A DNA stretch of 64,000 bases, taken from assembly GCA_025435555.1 (NCBI GenBank), contig JAIWWG010000042.1:223922-287921 (forward strand), written 5' to 3'. Below, piece by piece: positions 27,475-38,677 of the stretch (positions are counted from its first letter, which is position 1; the number at the start of each line of letters is the position of its first letter). Source of the stretch: Chytriomyces cf. hyalinus JEL632 (taxonomy: Eukaryota; Chytridiomycota; Chytridiomycetes; Chytridiales; Chytriomycetaceae). Under the pieces are notes generated by a model. It was not told where the DNA came from, made no database searches, and saw only the letters and a list, made by a program, of their open reading frames with translations. The translations under genes and the position numbers were made by a program.

Positions 27475-28886
27475 ATGAACGACCTGCCCAACGAAGTCCT
27501 GATTCAAGTCTTTCTGCAGCTCGACCCGTTCAAGATCGCAAAAGTATCGGCGAGTCTGCCGCTCCTTAACACCAAATTGACACGCCGTCAATTCTCGAAC
27601 CTGATTGGCCTTGTTCACATTGGACACACCCACAGCGACTTGACGAGGATAAAACGGGATGTTTTCTGTTTCGTTACGCCAGCAAGTTCTGGGGTGGCTT
27701 TCTTGACAGACGTGCAAGAACATGTGGACAATTCATTGAAATCCGGAGTATGTTCATATGAAGCTGCAGTATTCACGCAGTATCCCGCCAACACTCTGAA
27801 TACCACGTCACTGAATGCCGCGTTGAATCCACTCGAAGAAGTCAGGCCTTCTTTGCGCATGTCAGAGCGGCATCTTTCTCATAACAAGCTCACTGGGAGA
27901 TTTCCAAACTACATCGCATCGTTTACAAACCTCACCCACCTTCGTTTGAATGAGAATAATCTCAGTGGTCCCTTTCCAACTGAAATGGGAGGGTTAAAAA
28001 ACTTGCGCGTCCTGTCACTTGGCAGAAACCAATTCTCTGGGGTGCTTCCTGATTCCATAAACGGTTTTGTCGCGTGGACAGAGCTGGACGAGCTGGATCT
28101 CAGCCAGAACTCGTTCGTTGGCAGAATTCCCAATTCAATCATGTCGCTCGCAACTCTCCGTCATCTGTTGCTGCAATGCAACAAGCTTAGCGGTCAAATA
28201 CCGGCGAAATTCCACCAAGAATTTGCATGCTATCTAATATCCGCACACTCGAATTAAACAACAACAGCCTTGTTGGCCCGTTGCATCCGGACAATGGAGC
28301 TTTGACCAAGTTGAATGCATTGGACCTCAGCCACAATCAGTTGACTGGTACAGTGCCTGAAAGTATTTTGCTGCGGGGTTTGAACACGCTGAAATTGAAT
28401 CACAATCAACTGTCAGGTACACTACCGAAATTTGGAGAATGGATTTATATTGAAACCCTGCGCCTGGATGACAATCAATTCTCTGGTCACCTGTCAACGG
28501 ATGTGCGAAACCTGTTCTATCTCAAAACTATGAATTTCAGCCACGATCAGTTATCCTTCCACCTCCCTCCGTCCAGTTTCTGCTTGAAATCCATCGAAAG
28601 CATGGGTCTGGGCAACAACAGTTTCGACGGTACCCTTCCTACGGAGTTCAAATCCATGCAACGACTCAAGATGCTCGATCTGAGCAACAACCAGTTCAAT
28701 GGGTTTATTCCCGCGGTTCTTGCTAGTTGTAGCAAGTTGGAGCTGCTGGATTTGAGTGGAGGTCATTTTGCAGGGGATTTGCCGGAACGTTTTCGAACGC
28801 AGTCGGCGGACAAGCAGGCTGTGCCGTTTCGTTGGGTGAAGGAAATTGAATCTCGGCGGCTGGATGGTGCTGGCATATCTCAATAA
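27475..28886 (+). pseudogene. F-box / plant-type LRR protein, frameshifted (array copy 1)
   Basis: The N-terminus MNDLPNEVLIQVFLQLDPFK is an F-box motif, followed by a linker (DVFCFVTPASSGVAFL) shared with the two neighbouring copies. Then come LRRs of the plant-specific type (LxxNxLsGxfPxxxgxLxxLxxL), e.g. LRLNENNLSGPFPTEMGGLK. The first frame stops at 28254. The LRRs resume at once in another frame from about 28216 (RTLELNNNSLVGPL...) to a stop at 28884. At the break two similar 11-bp units, GGTCAAATACC and GGCGAAATTCC, stand side by side; removing one would restore one frame. No intron of normal size fits. If expressed, the first frame gives an F-box with about five LRRs. Confidence 0.7.
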
Positions 28887-29142
28887 AAAAATTTCTAATG
28901 TTTCAACACGGCAGACTTGGAAGATGTCTGGATGAAACTTTTCGGCGCGGTGGCACAGTAAATAAACACCAGCATCATTTGTTTAACAACTCAGAATGAC
29001 TGGCACGTGAAACTGCCTGACAAACTGGCTGTGGTTGTTCAATGGTCGGAGTTCGTGTTTGGCACATACGCGATCAGTGCGACTTGTGAAGCAACCCAAC
29101 ATTTTGAAATTATTTACATAAACTAAAATATATACCAAAGGC

Positions 29143-31259
29143 ATGAACGACCTCCCCTTCGAAGTGCTGGTGCAGATCTTTCTGCAGCTCGATCCGTTCA
29201 AGATGGCAAAGTATCGTCGAGTCAGCCACTTCTTCAACAATGCGTTGGCAGCGCATCACTTCTCGAACCTGATTGGCCTCGCTCATGTTGGACACACCAA
29301 CGGAGGAGTGGAAGTCTTCTGTTTCGTCACGCCTGAAACGTTTGGGGAAGCTTTCTTGACGAAAGCGCAAAACAACTTGGACAATGCATATACTACTGAG
29401 TATAGAGCTCGAAACTTCATCAAGTATCCAGTCAATAGTGTGAAGGTTCTTCCAATCAACCCTCTCAAGACCATCAATGAGGTTTCCCTGTTGGAATTCT
29501 TGAAAGGCCACATCTTGTCTGGCCCGCTTCCGCGCGCTCTCGGCAATATGTCGAAAGTTTCGAATAATGTGGACTTGAAAGGCAATTACGTGACCGGCCC
29601 TCTCCCGTCGGAATTGGGAAACCTAGTTCATTTAAAGAAACTGGATTTGAGTGACACACTTCTTGACGGCACGATACCCAGCAGTTTCGGGAACTTGATC
29701 AACTTGGAGGTGCTGGACATGTCCAATGCCAGCTTGACTGGCTGCATTCCTGAAAGTTTGGTGGACTTGGTGAATTTGGTCAAGTTGAATCTGCAGAGGA
29801 ACAAGCTTTCGGGCCAGTTGCCAGATATGTTTGGAGGGATGACCAAGCTGCAAACTTTGTCATTGGACAGAAACCATCTGGACGGGCCAATACCGAAATC
29901 TATTGGTCGATGCATGCAACTGACGACGCTGACGTGCCAATTGAATAAATTTTCAAGTCCTATACCTGAATCGATTTTCCAACTGCCATTGCTTCGGAGC
30001 GCAAATTTCGGAAGCAACCTGATTCTCTCCAAAAGTCCTCCAACTTGCGACGCGAGCGTCGAAGTCGTCGGTATGGACGCCATATTTGATGACTGTGATC
30101 CTGGAATAACTCTCTGTTTCCATCAGCATCGATCGATGTCAAGTCACTCAATGTCGCGTCGAATCCAGTCAAAGAGGGCCATGCTTCGCTGCTTCTGTCA
30201 AATCTGGATCTTTCGGATAACCAGCTCTCTGGGATACTTCCAAACTACATCACATCACTGACAAGCCTCCGGTACCTTTATCTGCATGAAAACAATCTTA
30301 CTGGTCCGTTACCAACTGAAATCGCAGAGTTGTCATGTTTGTGGACCCTGAATCTTGGCAGCAATGAAATCTCTGGCACGATTCCGGATTCAATCATTTT
30401 GCTTGCAAATCTCCGTCATCTTTCGCTGCAACACAACAGACTGAGTGGTCGTTTGCCGACGGAAATTGGACTTTTGGCTTCTCTTGGTGTTTTGGACCTC
30501 AGTCACAACCACTTAAGTGATGAAATTCCAGATTCGTTTGGAAGGCTAAGGTATCTGTACACTTTGGATCTCAGTCACAACCAGCTCACTGGCGAGATTC
30601 CTCCGGGCGTTTTCATGCAACGTGGTATTGTCACGCTTCATTTGAACAACAACAACCTTGTGGGTCAGTTGCACCAAGGTATGCGACCTTTGATCCATTT
30701 AGTCGCACTGGACCTCAGCCACAATCATTTGACTGGCCCCGTGCCGTGCTTGACTGCCCCCTTTCCCACAAGCTTTATGCCGCCGCGTTTGAAAACGCTG
30801 AAACTGAGTCATAATCAACTGTCGGGTCCGCTTCCGAAATTTGGAAAGTGGTGTTCAATTGAAACGCTGCACCTGGATCACAATCAGTTCTCTGGTCCCC
30901 TGCCAACGGACACGCAAGACCTGAGGAATCTGAAAAGTTTGAATTTCAGCCACAACGAGTTGTCAGGCCCTATTCTGGCAACCATAATGCACGGGAAATC
31001 CATCGAAAGCTTGAATCTAAGCAACAATTCCTTCCACGGTAACTTGCCCATGTTATGGTGCGGACGCGGGTCACGAATCAAGACGCTGGATTTAAGCAAT
31101 AATCAGTTGAGCGGGGTTGTTCACAAAAATTATTTCGATTTTCGTCAGTTGGAGCTGCTGGATCTACGCGGGAACCGATTTGAAGAGGGTCTGGTTTCGA
31201 TCCTGGTCGCCGGAAAGCATGCCGGGCCGTTTATTAGGGAAAAGGAAAACGAATCTTAA
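29143..31259 (+). CDS. F-box / plant-type LRR protein, intact copy (array copy 2)
   Basis: The F-box MNDLPFEVLVQIFLQLDPFK is followed by a linker (EVFCFVTPETFGEAFL) and more than 15 plant-type LRRs, such as LDLSDTLLDGTIPSSFGNLI and LDLSHNQLTGEIPPGVFM. An apparent frame change at 30070 is resolved by a 56-nt intron (30071-30126, GTATGG...TTCCATCAG) that joins the halves in frame, giving about 686 residues. F-box proteins link substrates to SCF ubiquitin ligases through Skp1, and the LRRs would bind the substrate. No signal peptide or membrane segment is visible, unlike plant receptor proteins with the same LRR type. The linker sequence recurs after the intron (VKSLNVASNPVKEG), hinting at internal duplication. 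Confidence 0.75.
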
Positions 31260-31613
31260 GTCGGTTTGCATAGGTGAAGAACTGTTGAAAACGTTTGGTT
31301 CAAGCGAACTTGATTCACGGATTTAGCTTTTCGGCACTGGCGCAATCGCAAATAAACAGTTGCGGGTATTTGTAGAGGCACCTCAGAAAGATTGACCAAC
31401 TGAAACAGACTGAACTTGCCGTTGTTAGCCAATGGTCGGAATATGTGTTTCGGGTCGGCAGCCATTGGGGCACTGCAATGAGCGCAAAAATTGTTCACGC
31501 TTTACATTTTGGTTGCAAAGATTGCTCAGATGAGAGGGAGCCTTGCAGATTTACATCGCGACTGCAAAACGCGCTGATCTTGCGAAACCGCTCAACGTAA
31601 AATAAAACCAGCC
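31260..31613. other. Duplicated spacer between LRR copies 2 and 3
   Basis: Shares segments with the spacer before copy 2. CAATGGTCGGAATATGTGTTT here matches CAATGGTCGGAGTTCGTGTTT at about 29040, and an AAATAAACA follows both upstream genes. The duplication unit therefore includes flanking DNA. No separate gene. Confidence 0.6.
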
Positions 31614-31991
31614 ATGCACGACATACCCATCGAAGTCCTGGAGCATATCTTTCTGCAGCTCGACTCACTCAAGATCGCAAAGTATCGGCGGGTCTGCCGC
31701 TCCTTCAACAACGTATTTACCGGCCCTCGCTTCTCGAATCCGATGCTTGTTGGCCACGCCTGCGCAGGGGCGGAAGTCTTCTGTTTCGTCACGCCTTAAA
31801 CCTTTGGGAAGGCCTTCTTGACAATGGCGCAGAACAACGTGGACGATGTGCATAAAACTGGGCACACAGTTGGAAGATACAAGAAGTACCGCATAAACAG
31901 TCTGAAGATTCTTCGAATTGGCCCCCTCAAGATAATCAACGAGGTTTCCCTGTTTGAATACTTGAAAGACCAAATGAAAAAACAACCTTAA
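31614..31991 (+). pseudogene. F-box/LRR relic with premature stop (array copy 3)
   Basis: It begins MHDIPIEVLEHIFLQLDSLK, an F-box 70-80% similar by eye to copies 1 and 2. It reaches EVFCFVTP and then a TAA (31797-31799) where copy 2 has GAA (Glu). The same frame continues past the stop with recognisable homology (TFGKAFLTMAQNNVDD, NEVSLFEYLKDQ) to a second stop at 31989. No LRRs follow. It is a truncated, nonsense-mutated copy; the F-box fragment alone (61 residues) could still be translated. Confidence 0.75.
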
Positions 31992-32090
31992 ATTCATCCA
32001 CACAAGAATATGAACACGTCTTTTCTGAACCATTCGCGCTTCAGATTCTTCGCAGTGTTAATTTGATTTGCCCAGAAATATGACGCGTTT

Positions 32091-33411
32091 TTATTTGACT
32101 GGATGCGTTATCATTTTCAAAAGTCTTTGAAGAGCAACCTCGTTCTGCGAAGTTCAAGTTACTGAAAAGGAATCTTCAAAAGGAAAAACACACCTGAATA
32201 ATGCCAGCTTTCTGATTCCCAATCTTATCCATCATATCCTCAATGTTCTCCTCAATCTGCTTCAACTTGAGATCCAGCGGCATCAACGCGTCGTATGAAT
32301 CCCGCGACGCTTCTTCCAATTCCGCACTGTACTTCTTGGACTCCTTTCTCCACATTTCCAGCTCCTTGTTCATGCCATCCACGTCTTCTTGCATGTAGTC
32401 CATGGTCTTTGCGAGTGGGTTTGTGCTGCGACACAGTGTTTGGATGGATTCGCGGAGTCCTTCAATCTGTTCAAGTGGAAATTGATCAAGCTGGTGATTA
32501 TTGGAGCATTGAAAGATACCTCTTTTTTGGCGACTGATTTTTCTTTTGGTTTTTCGGATGGGTCTCCTTTTTCTTTTGCGTTGTCGTCTTCCTTGTTCCT
32601 CGGTTTTCCCTTTGCATCGAGAATCTTTCGTACCAATCCGCCTTATTGGTATAAAACATGTGTTATTGAAATGAATGCATCGCACACTTGACTCACACAC
32701 CATGGTTTTCGTCGTCGGTTCGCTCGCTATCACTGCTTCCACGGTCCTTATCGCCACCATCTTCCGGGTCATTCCCGATAATTACATAATTCTCATCGTC
32801 CGATTCTTCAGCGCGGCCACCTTCTTGAATGAGAGTTGGAGACCTTTTTTTTTTTTTGGTAAATGTGTTCAGCTTTCAAAAAGGAATTGACTAAATCAGC
32901 ATTTTTTACACTGCCGCCTCCTCCACAGCCGCGAAATCTGAACCCTTCAATCTGGGAGGTGGTGCTCTGGCTGTAGTGGGTCTTTCCCTGCGTTTGACTG
33001 CCGGTGCCGGGACCAGCGAGACTTTCTTGTCCGAGTCTTCTCCCTCGGAGTCTGAGCTGGCGCGTTCTCTGGAAACACCTCTGCTGCCTAAAATGTTGAG
33101 TGTTTTAAAGAGTGATTCATTTTTTTTGAATCAAAAACAAACAGATTGAAAAAACCTTCGCGATCACGAACAGTCAAATCACGGTGTCTGTTTTCCTTGT
33201 CGCCTTCTTTTTCGCGTTCTTTTTCTTTTTCTTTTTCTTTTTCCTTTTCCTTTTCCTTTTCCTTTTCACGGTGTTCGCGGTGTTCGCGTTGCTTCTCTTC
33301 TTCCATTTCCTGCACATTGTCTGATGAGCGCGATGGTTTTTCTTTTGTCTCGACTTTCGCTGCTTCACTGTTTGGCGTGTGTGAGTGAATCGGGACTGAG
33401 CACGAAGAGCC

Positions 33412-33444
<33 letters not shown>

Positions 33445-34231
33445 CGCGGTTTCGCTGATGCGGGTGCTTGTCTCCGTTGTTCGTGGTCTCCTTGGGGTCT
33501 AGGCGCTGTGTTTTGCTGCGGCTGTTGGGCTGAGGCTGAAGGTTGCGGTGCCGATGTAGCCGCTTTTTTGAAATGTTCACCAGATAGCACGCGTTTTACT
33601 GCAAATGAAGTGTCGGCCTGATATAGAGATGGAAAACGCGTGAAAAAAACGGTGGGGGGGTGAGAATTTGAAGAACTAAAAGGCTGCTCCAAACCTTCTT
33701 GAGAACAACTTTGGCCAAGAGTTGCAAGAATGAATTGGTGTCTTCTGGATCCATTCCTGCAACAATCTTGAGCGGGTTTGCCTTAATGTCAACGTTGGTG
33801 ACCATTCCTGGATTTGACTCGTTTAGATTGGGCTGACTCAGAGCGACCCATCCACCCACCTATCACATCAATCATCTTGAGCAGGTAAGCTACTTTCGCA
33901 TCCTTGTCCTGAGTGTCCAAGTTGTTGAAAGAAATCCAACAAACAACCTCACAAATACACACACCTTGACATTCTCCGCGTTCCGCTCCGTCTCATCATA
34001 CAATCCCTTTGCAAACCCGATTTCGTCCGACACGCGCACGATTTCTGAAAACATGTCGTGCAGGTACCGGAACGGCGGCTTTGAGAGCAGTTTTGTGTTG
34101 AGAGGTGGCTTTTTGATGATGCGGGACAAGAGATCGATGGTCTTTTTGACTGATTCTTCGAGTGCGGGTGGTAGAGATGGGCCTGCGGGGGTGGCGGCAG
34201 TGGCGGCGGCGGCGGCGGCGGGGGTGGCCAT
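32091..34231 (-). CDS. IFT54: Intraflagellar transport protein IFT54 (TRAF3IP1 / MIP-T3)
   Basis: A multi-exon gene from ATG 34231. The N-terminal domain reads VKKTIDLLSRIIKKPPLNTK, LLSKPPFRYLHDMFSEI and GFAKGLYDETERNAENVK, closely matching the CH-like tubulin-binding domain of IFT54. It continues with KIVAGMDPEDTNSFLQLLAK. The middle is charged and disordered, with a KEKEKEKE tract (about 33210-33270). The C-terminal coiled coil (IEGLRESIQTLCRSTNPLAK, TMDYMQEDVDGMNKELEMW) matches the IFT20-binding end, and a short last exon ends MITHPVK. IFT54 is an IFT-B subunit that carries cargo and kinesin-2 during assembly of cilia. An intron near 33412-33438 holds an A27 run. Confidence 0.92.
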
Positions 34232-34422
34232 GGTTGAATGCGCTGAGATGATTGGTCAAAACAAATGGAACTGGAATTGGAATTGTCGTTAAAATATTTT
34301 ATGCGTCTTTAAAGTGGCAATACGAACTCCCTCTCTCTTTCTCGAGGTGGGAGCCACGTAGCACTTCTTGTTCATGTTTAAAAGCACAGCTGGTTTGGCC
34401 GGCAAAAGAAGAACAAAAAACC

Positions 34423-35463
34423 ATGGACACACCAACAACAGCAACAATCGCAGCCATCGTTGCCGCAACCACCGCCACTGCATACTACAAGCTGCGTCAA
34501 CTGGGACACAGTCATCTCAAACCCACGGCTTCCAAGTTCAACCCATCATCAAACATCCCAGATCTCACTGTCAAGACGGTTCTTGTCACCGAAGGATCGT
34601 ATGGCAGCGGTCTCGAAGTATGTCGAATGCTCGGAAAGCGTGGTGCACGAGTGTTTATGGGCTGTGGCGTGAAGCAGAGGGGCGTGGACGCTGTCATTAG
34701 GCTCAAGCAGGAGTTGCCCAATGCCGACATTCATGTGCTTGTGCTCCGAGCAACGGACCCGATCCAGATCCGTGGCACTGCACTCATGCTGGCCGAGCGC
34801 ATTGGCAGCGTGGATGTTGTCGTGTTCAGCGATGCGTCAGTTGTGAGTCATGTAATTAGTCATCCATGCAATGATTACTAATCACACTCTCAGTCGCCCA
34901 ATGAGACTGGATACAGCAACGCCCAATTTGCCGCATTCGAGTCCGTGTTGGGACTGGACCGAGACGCTGTCTTGCAGCACATGGCACGCTTTGTGCTCAC
35001 TCTGCATCTGCTGCCTGTCCTGCAAAAGGCATCAAACCCACGCATCTGTGTTGCTTCAAATCAGGCCAACGATCATTCTATTATCTTTGCGAAAGAACTC
35101 AATGCTCGCTACGGTGAAACCATCCATGTCAACGCATTTAACGCTGGTCTATGTCTCCAAGACTTGTCTGCCCATTCGCTGCACATGCGAGCGACTGCTG
35201 CCATCTTTTCAGTCTTGCCCAAATCAGTGCGTAACCATTTCAACATTATCTCCCCAGAGGAGGCCGCCACTGCGCCGCTGTATGCTGCCACATCCAGCGA
35301 GATTGTTGAAAACAAAGTCAAGGGCCAACTGATTGTTCCGTTAGGTCTTGTTTCAAATGAGCCGGTTGATTCCAGTGTTGCCAGCAGAGATGCGGGTGCA
35401 AATCTGTGGGAACTGAGTGAGCAGGTGTATTCCGAGTTCGAAAAAAGCTTCCCAATTTCGTGA
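34423..35463 (+). CDS. Short-chain dehydrogenase/reductase-like protein, catalytic motifs altered
   Basis: Two exons (34423-34842 and 34894-35463), about 329 residues. It starts with a hydrophobic Thr/Ala helix (TIAAIVAATTATAYYKLRQL), a likely membrane anchor. A Rossmann-like segment follows: TVLVTEGSYGSGLEVCRMLG stands where SDRs have TGxxxGIG. IGSVDVVVFSDAS aligns with the usual D-V-L-V-N-N-A strand. INPRICVAS-type strands and the AKELNARYG helix are present, but no YxxxK catalytic pair is evident in place. It may bind a nucleotide without reducing a substrate, or be a divergent retinol-dehydrogenase relative. AATAAA lies at 35489. It is divergent from IFT54, with 191 bp between start codons. 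Confidence 0.6.
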
Positions 35464-35863
35464 ACCGTGTGCCAAACAAACGTGGCTCCAATAAAGCCCT
35501 TGGGTTTCTGATTATGATAATGGAGTTGAATGGGGGTCAGAGGAGTTTTGATTTTTGTTTGACTGGTAGTTGCTACCAGTACAATAGGATCGTTTTTCGT
35601 GCAAATCTTGGCCAAGCAAGGCGACAAACTTGCTTCGAAAGTGGCGATGGCTCCTTTAAAAGTTGTCGCGTGTAGGTTGCGTGTTTTTGTTTTTTTTCTT
35701 TCATCAAGCACAAAGTTGTGTCATGAACCCGAAGAATACAACTGCAGCCTCTAAAATGATGCACCCAAAATTGCGGTCATCGAGCCGCGTCCAGTGCTTG
35801 AACTCGTGGCTCACGCATGGCTTGCCACAGTTCTTTCCACATAAAATCGTACAATCTTCACCG
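35464..35863. other. Convergent intergenic region
   Basis: Holds the poly(A) signal of the SDR gene and a perfect hairpin, ACTGGTAG-TTG-CTACCAGT (35562-35580). In the minus direction, sequence just past the helicase stop still resembles the end of a helicase domain (VKIVRFYVERTV at about 35823-35860). Confidence 0.5.
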
Positions 35864-38668
35864 TCATTTCTTAACCTCTTCATAGCAATCGCGCAATCCC
35901 TTGCTGTTCAGAGGCAACCGCGTTTCTTCCCTCGCAGACACGAACGGATGCAAGATGATGCAGTGAGATGCTGTCAAAAACGAATAACAATCAATTTTTA
36001 AAATATCCAATAAAAATGTTGAACTTTGAAAATATAAACACGCATTGCCTCACCTTCCGTCAAGTTCAATCCACTGACTGAATCCCGTGCAGAGAGTATG
36101 AGCACCTTGACCGGTTCTTGGCCTGGTTTGTTCAGCTTTACTCGTTTGGCAGCTTTCAGTCGCCGTTCTGACTGTTCGCCATCAACGCGTTTCCCTTTTC
36201 CCTTGAGATCCAAAGGATCAATTACTGGCTCGGATATTTCGGCCAGAACAGTACCGGGATTTTCGACTGCTGCTGTGACAGGTTTCGAAAGGCCTGCACG
36301 AAAAAGTCGCAACGCTTTCTCTCGTTGCTGCCAGCCATTCTTGACTCGCGCAGTTGACAGTCCATACGTTTTCAAAGCAGACGGGACAAGGTCTGCAAGG
36401 TCTGAATACTGAATAAATACAATGAATCGATGGTCCTCCGACTTGAGGCTTTCTTCCTTAATGTACTTGACCACCTCGCGAATTTTGGATCCAAACTATC
36501 GAAAGAGTTGAATACTTAAGCCAAAGCGGGATCAGGACAACAACATTACCATGTTCGGGTCCAGATTTCCAGTTCCGTCCTCTGCAGCTGCCTCTTCACC
36601 ATCGACAGTTTCTTCAACGGTTGGAGGTGGAAGCACCTCATCACTCCCCCCACCTGACCTGGAACACTTCGCGGCAATTGGGACACTTTCCTTGTGTCGT
36701 AATTGCATCAGCACATTCCCCACACAACGAATGTCCGCACGGCACAATCCCAATCTCGCCTTGCACGTTTTCCTCCAGACACACGCTGCATTCAATCTTC
36801 TGTCCTTCTTTGGATAAATGCATATTCATAAAGTTTTCGAAAAAATTAAACTGTGCTTGAATCGATGGCAGTTGGATGCGCATCTCGTCAATTTCGACTG
36901 TGATGGTCTCGATTTTTGCTTCCTTAGTTTTGATGTTTGCAACGCGCTTGGTATCCGGGTCATTCAATGTGATTTGAAGCTCCTCGGCGTCGTCTTCCAT
37001 TCGTGAAATCTGATTTTTCAAGTCCGCCATTTCTGATACGCGATTCTTTTGGACCATTTGAGTGACTCTTTCAATCGACATTGCAGCATGAACTCCGAGG
37101 TTGGCTCCTTCTCTCCCAATCTGATAGTGGTTGCACAGCTTCAACAGATTCACAACGCCAGAATGAATGCAAGATTGATAAAACGCGCGTTCAATCGGAG
37201 TCTGACGGCAACTGAATGTCTCAAACATGGGCGGTGGATACGTCACGTCTGGCTCGTTCCGTCTGACGCGGTTTTGAATGAACCGAAACGTCCTTAACTG
37301 GGGCGCAATCCAGTTATTGGTTGCATCGAGGTTCAAGAAGTCTGCATATCGACAAATTACTTTCATTGAATCAAAGGTGGTGGTTCCCGTTAATCCCCAC
37401 AAGAAGTTGGCAGACAGCTGCCGCACATGATCTTTAATCGCGTCTTGCTTGTCAAGAACTTCATGGAATTCACCACACACGATTCGATGAAAATGGCACC
37501 ACGTCAAGGCAAAGTCTCCCTTTTTGCGGCTGGTCACAAACTTCTGGCGGTCGGTGGCAGAGTTTTCCAAATCCACGTTTTTGCCATAGTTTGACAAGTA
37601 CCGGCCACTTTCTTTTGAGCCTCGATACGCCTTGCTTACAAGGAATTGATACGACACAATCACGAAATCGCAAGTGAGAATGTCTTTCAAGCTTTTTTTT
37701 GTGTAATTCACTTTCCCCTTCATTTGGATCACCGAGACGGAGTCTCCAAGGCATTTGCGGATCTCTTGTTCCCACTGGTCTGCAATGTTGTGTGGGACCA
37801 GAATGAGGGTAGCTTTTGAACGGAACATGTCTTTGCGCATGGAGTACAAGAAGTCTTGGTCCAAAAACGGACGCGAATGGTGAAGAGCCAGCGTTGTGAT
37901 TGTTTTCCCGACACCAGGTTTGTCCCAGTGAGCGCAGAAAATGAGATAGTGGGCCAACAAAAATAGCCAGTATAGCGCATTACCGCAATAATTCCAGAAG
38001 TCACGTTCCGTGATTTACGGATATCTTTGTCCAGTTTGATAAACGTGTTGGACTCCACGTCAAACCACGTATCCTTAATCCCATCTTCCACTGGAAACAA
38101 GTTTGGCGCATAAAATAGCGACGTTTCTCCATCTTCGACTGCTTGCGTCCATGCGAGAGTTCGCATAATCAAACAGGTTCAACGCAAATGGCTCGAAGGG
38201 TGCAGCGCATGGAATAATATCGAATGTGGCAGGCACTGCAAGCGTTGAAAGAGTGAAATCAATGCCTCCCTCCGGTGAGTGGGTCCAGACTAATTCGTCT
38301 TCAACATATCGACAGGCGCCCCGCCGTTTGCCCAATACATTTGTACAAATTCGTTTTCGAGAGCCTCTGGCGTTCTTAAAGCGTCCAAGTCGTTATTTTT
38401 CCATCGAATAAAGGGGGGGAGTGGATCCACTCTCCATTGGTCATTGTTAAAGGGCGTGCGCTTTGGATAGAAATGCTTTGGCAAAAAACGGAGGGGTACA
38501 GCAGCCGAGATCTCCTTGGGCCATTGGGCGTACTTCATCCAAGGAGTTTGGGTCATGAACACGGCGAGTTCGATGTGGTTGTGTTTGGCTGGATCATCGG
38601 CTGTGTGGTTGTTGCTCAAGCTGTCACCCATGAACGCCGCAAGATCCTCATCACCATCCACTTTGAAT

Positions 38669-38677
38669 GTTAGGGAG
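38669..38677. repeat. Target-site duplication GTTAGGGAG, left copy
   Basis: The same nine bases occur at 39856-39864. Joining the flanks through a single copy restores an open helicase reading frame. Confidence 0.85.

Noticed and set aside
30071-30126. Apparent frameshift or gene fusion in LRR copy 2
   Set aside because: A 56-nt intron with a GTATGG donor and TTCCATCAG acceptor restores the frame exactly.
35562-35580. Perfect 8-bp hairpin ACTGGTAG-TTG-CTACCAGT
   Set aside because: A single short hairpin in a 3' flank without a T-run or conservation evidence is not enough to call a terminator or RNA.
38516-38677. ATG-initiated N-terminus of the ORF at 38516-39604
   Set aside because: The part before 38678 is the antisense of the helicase exon; the element's own sequence starts after the target duplication, so that start is an accident.
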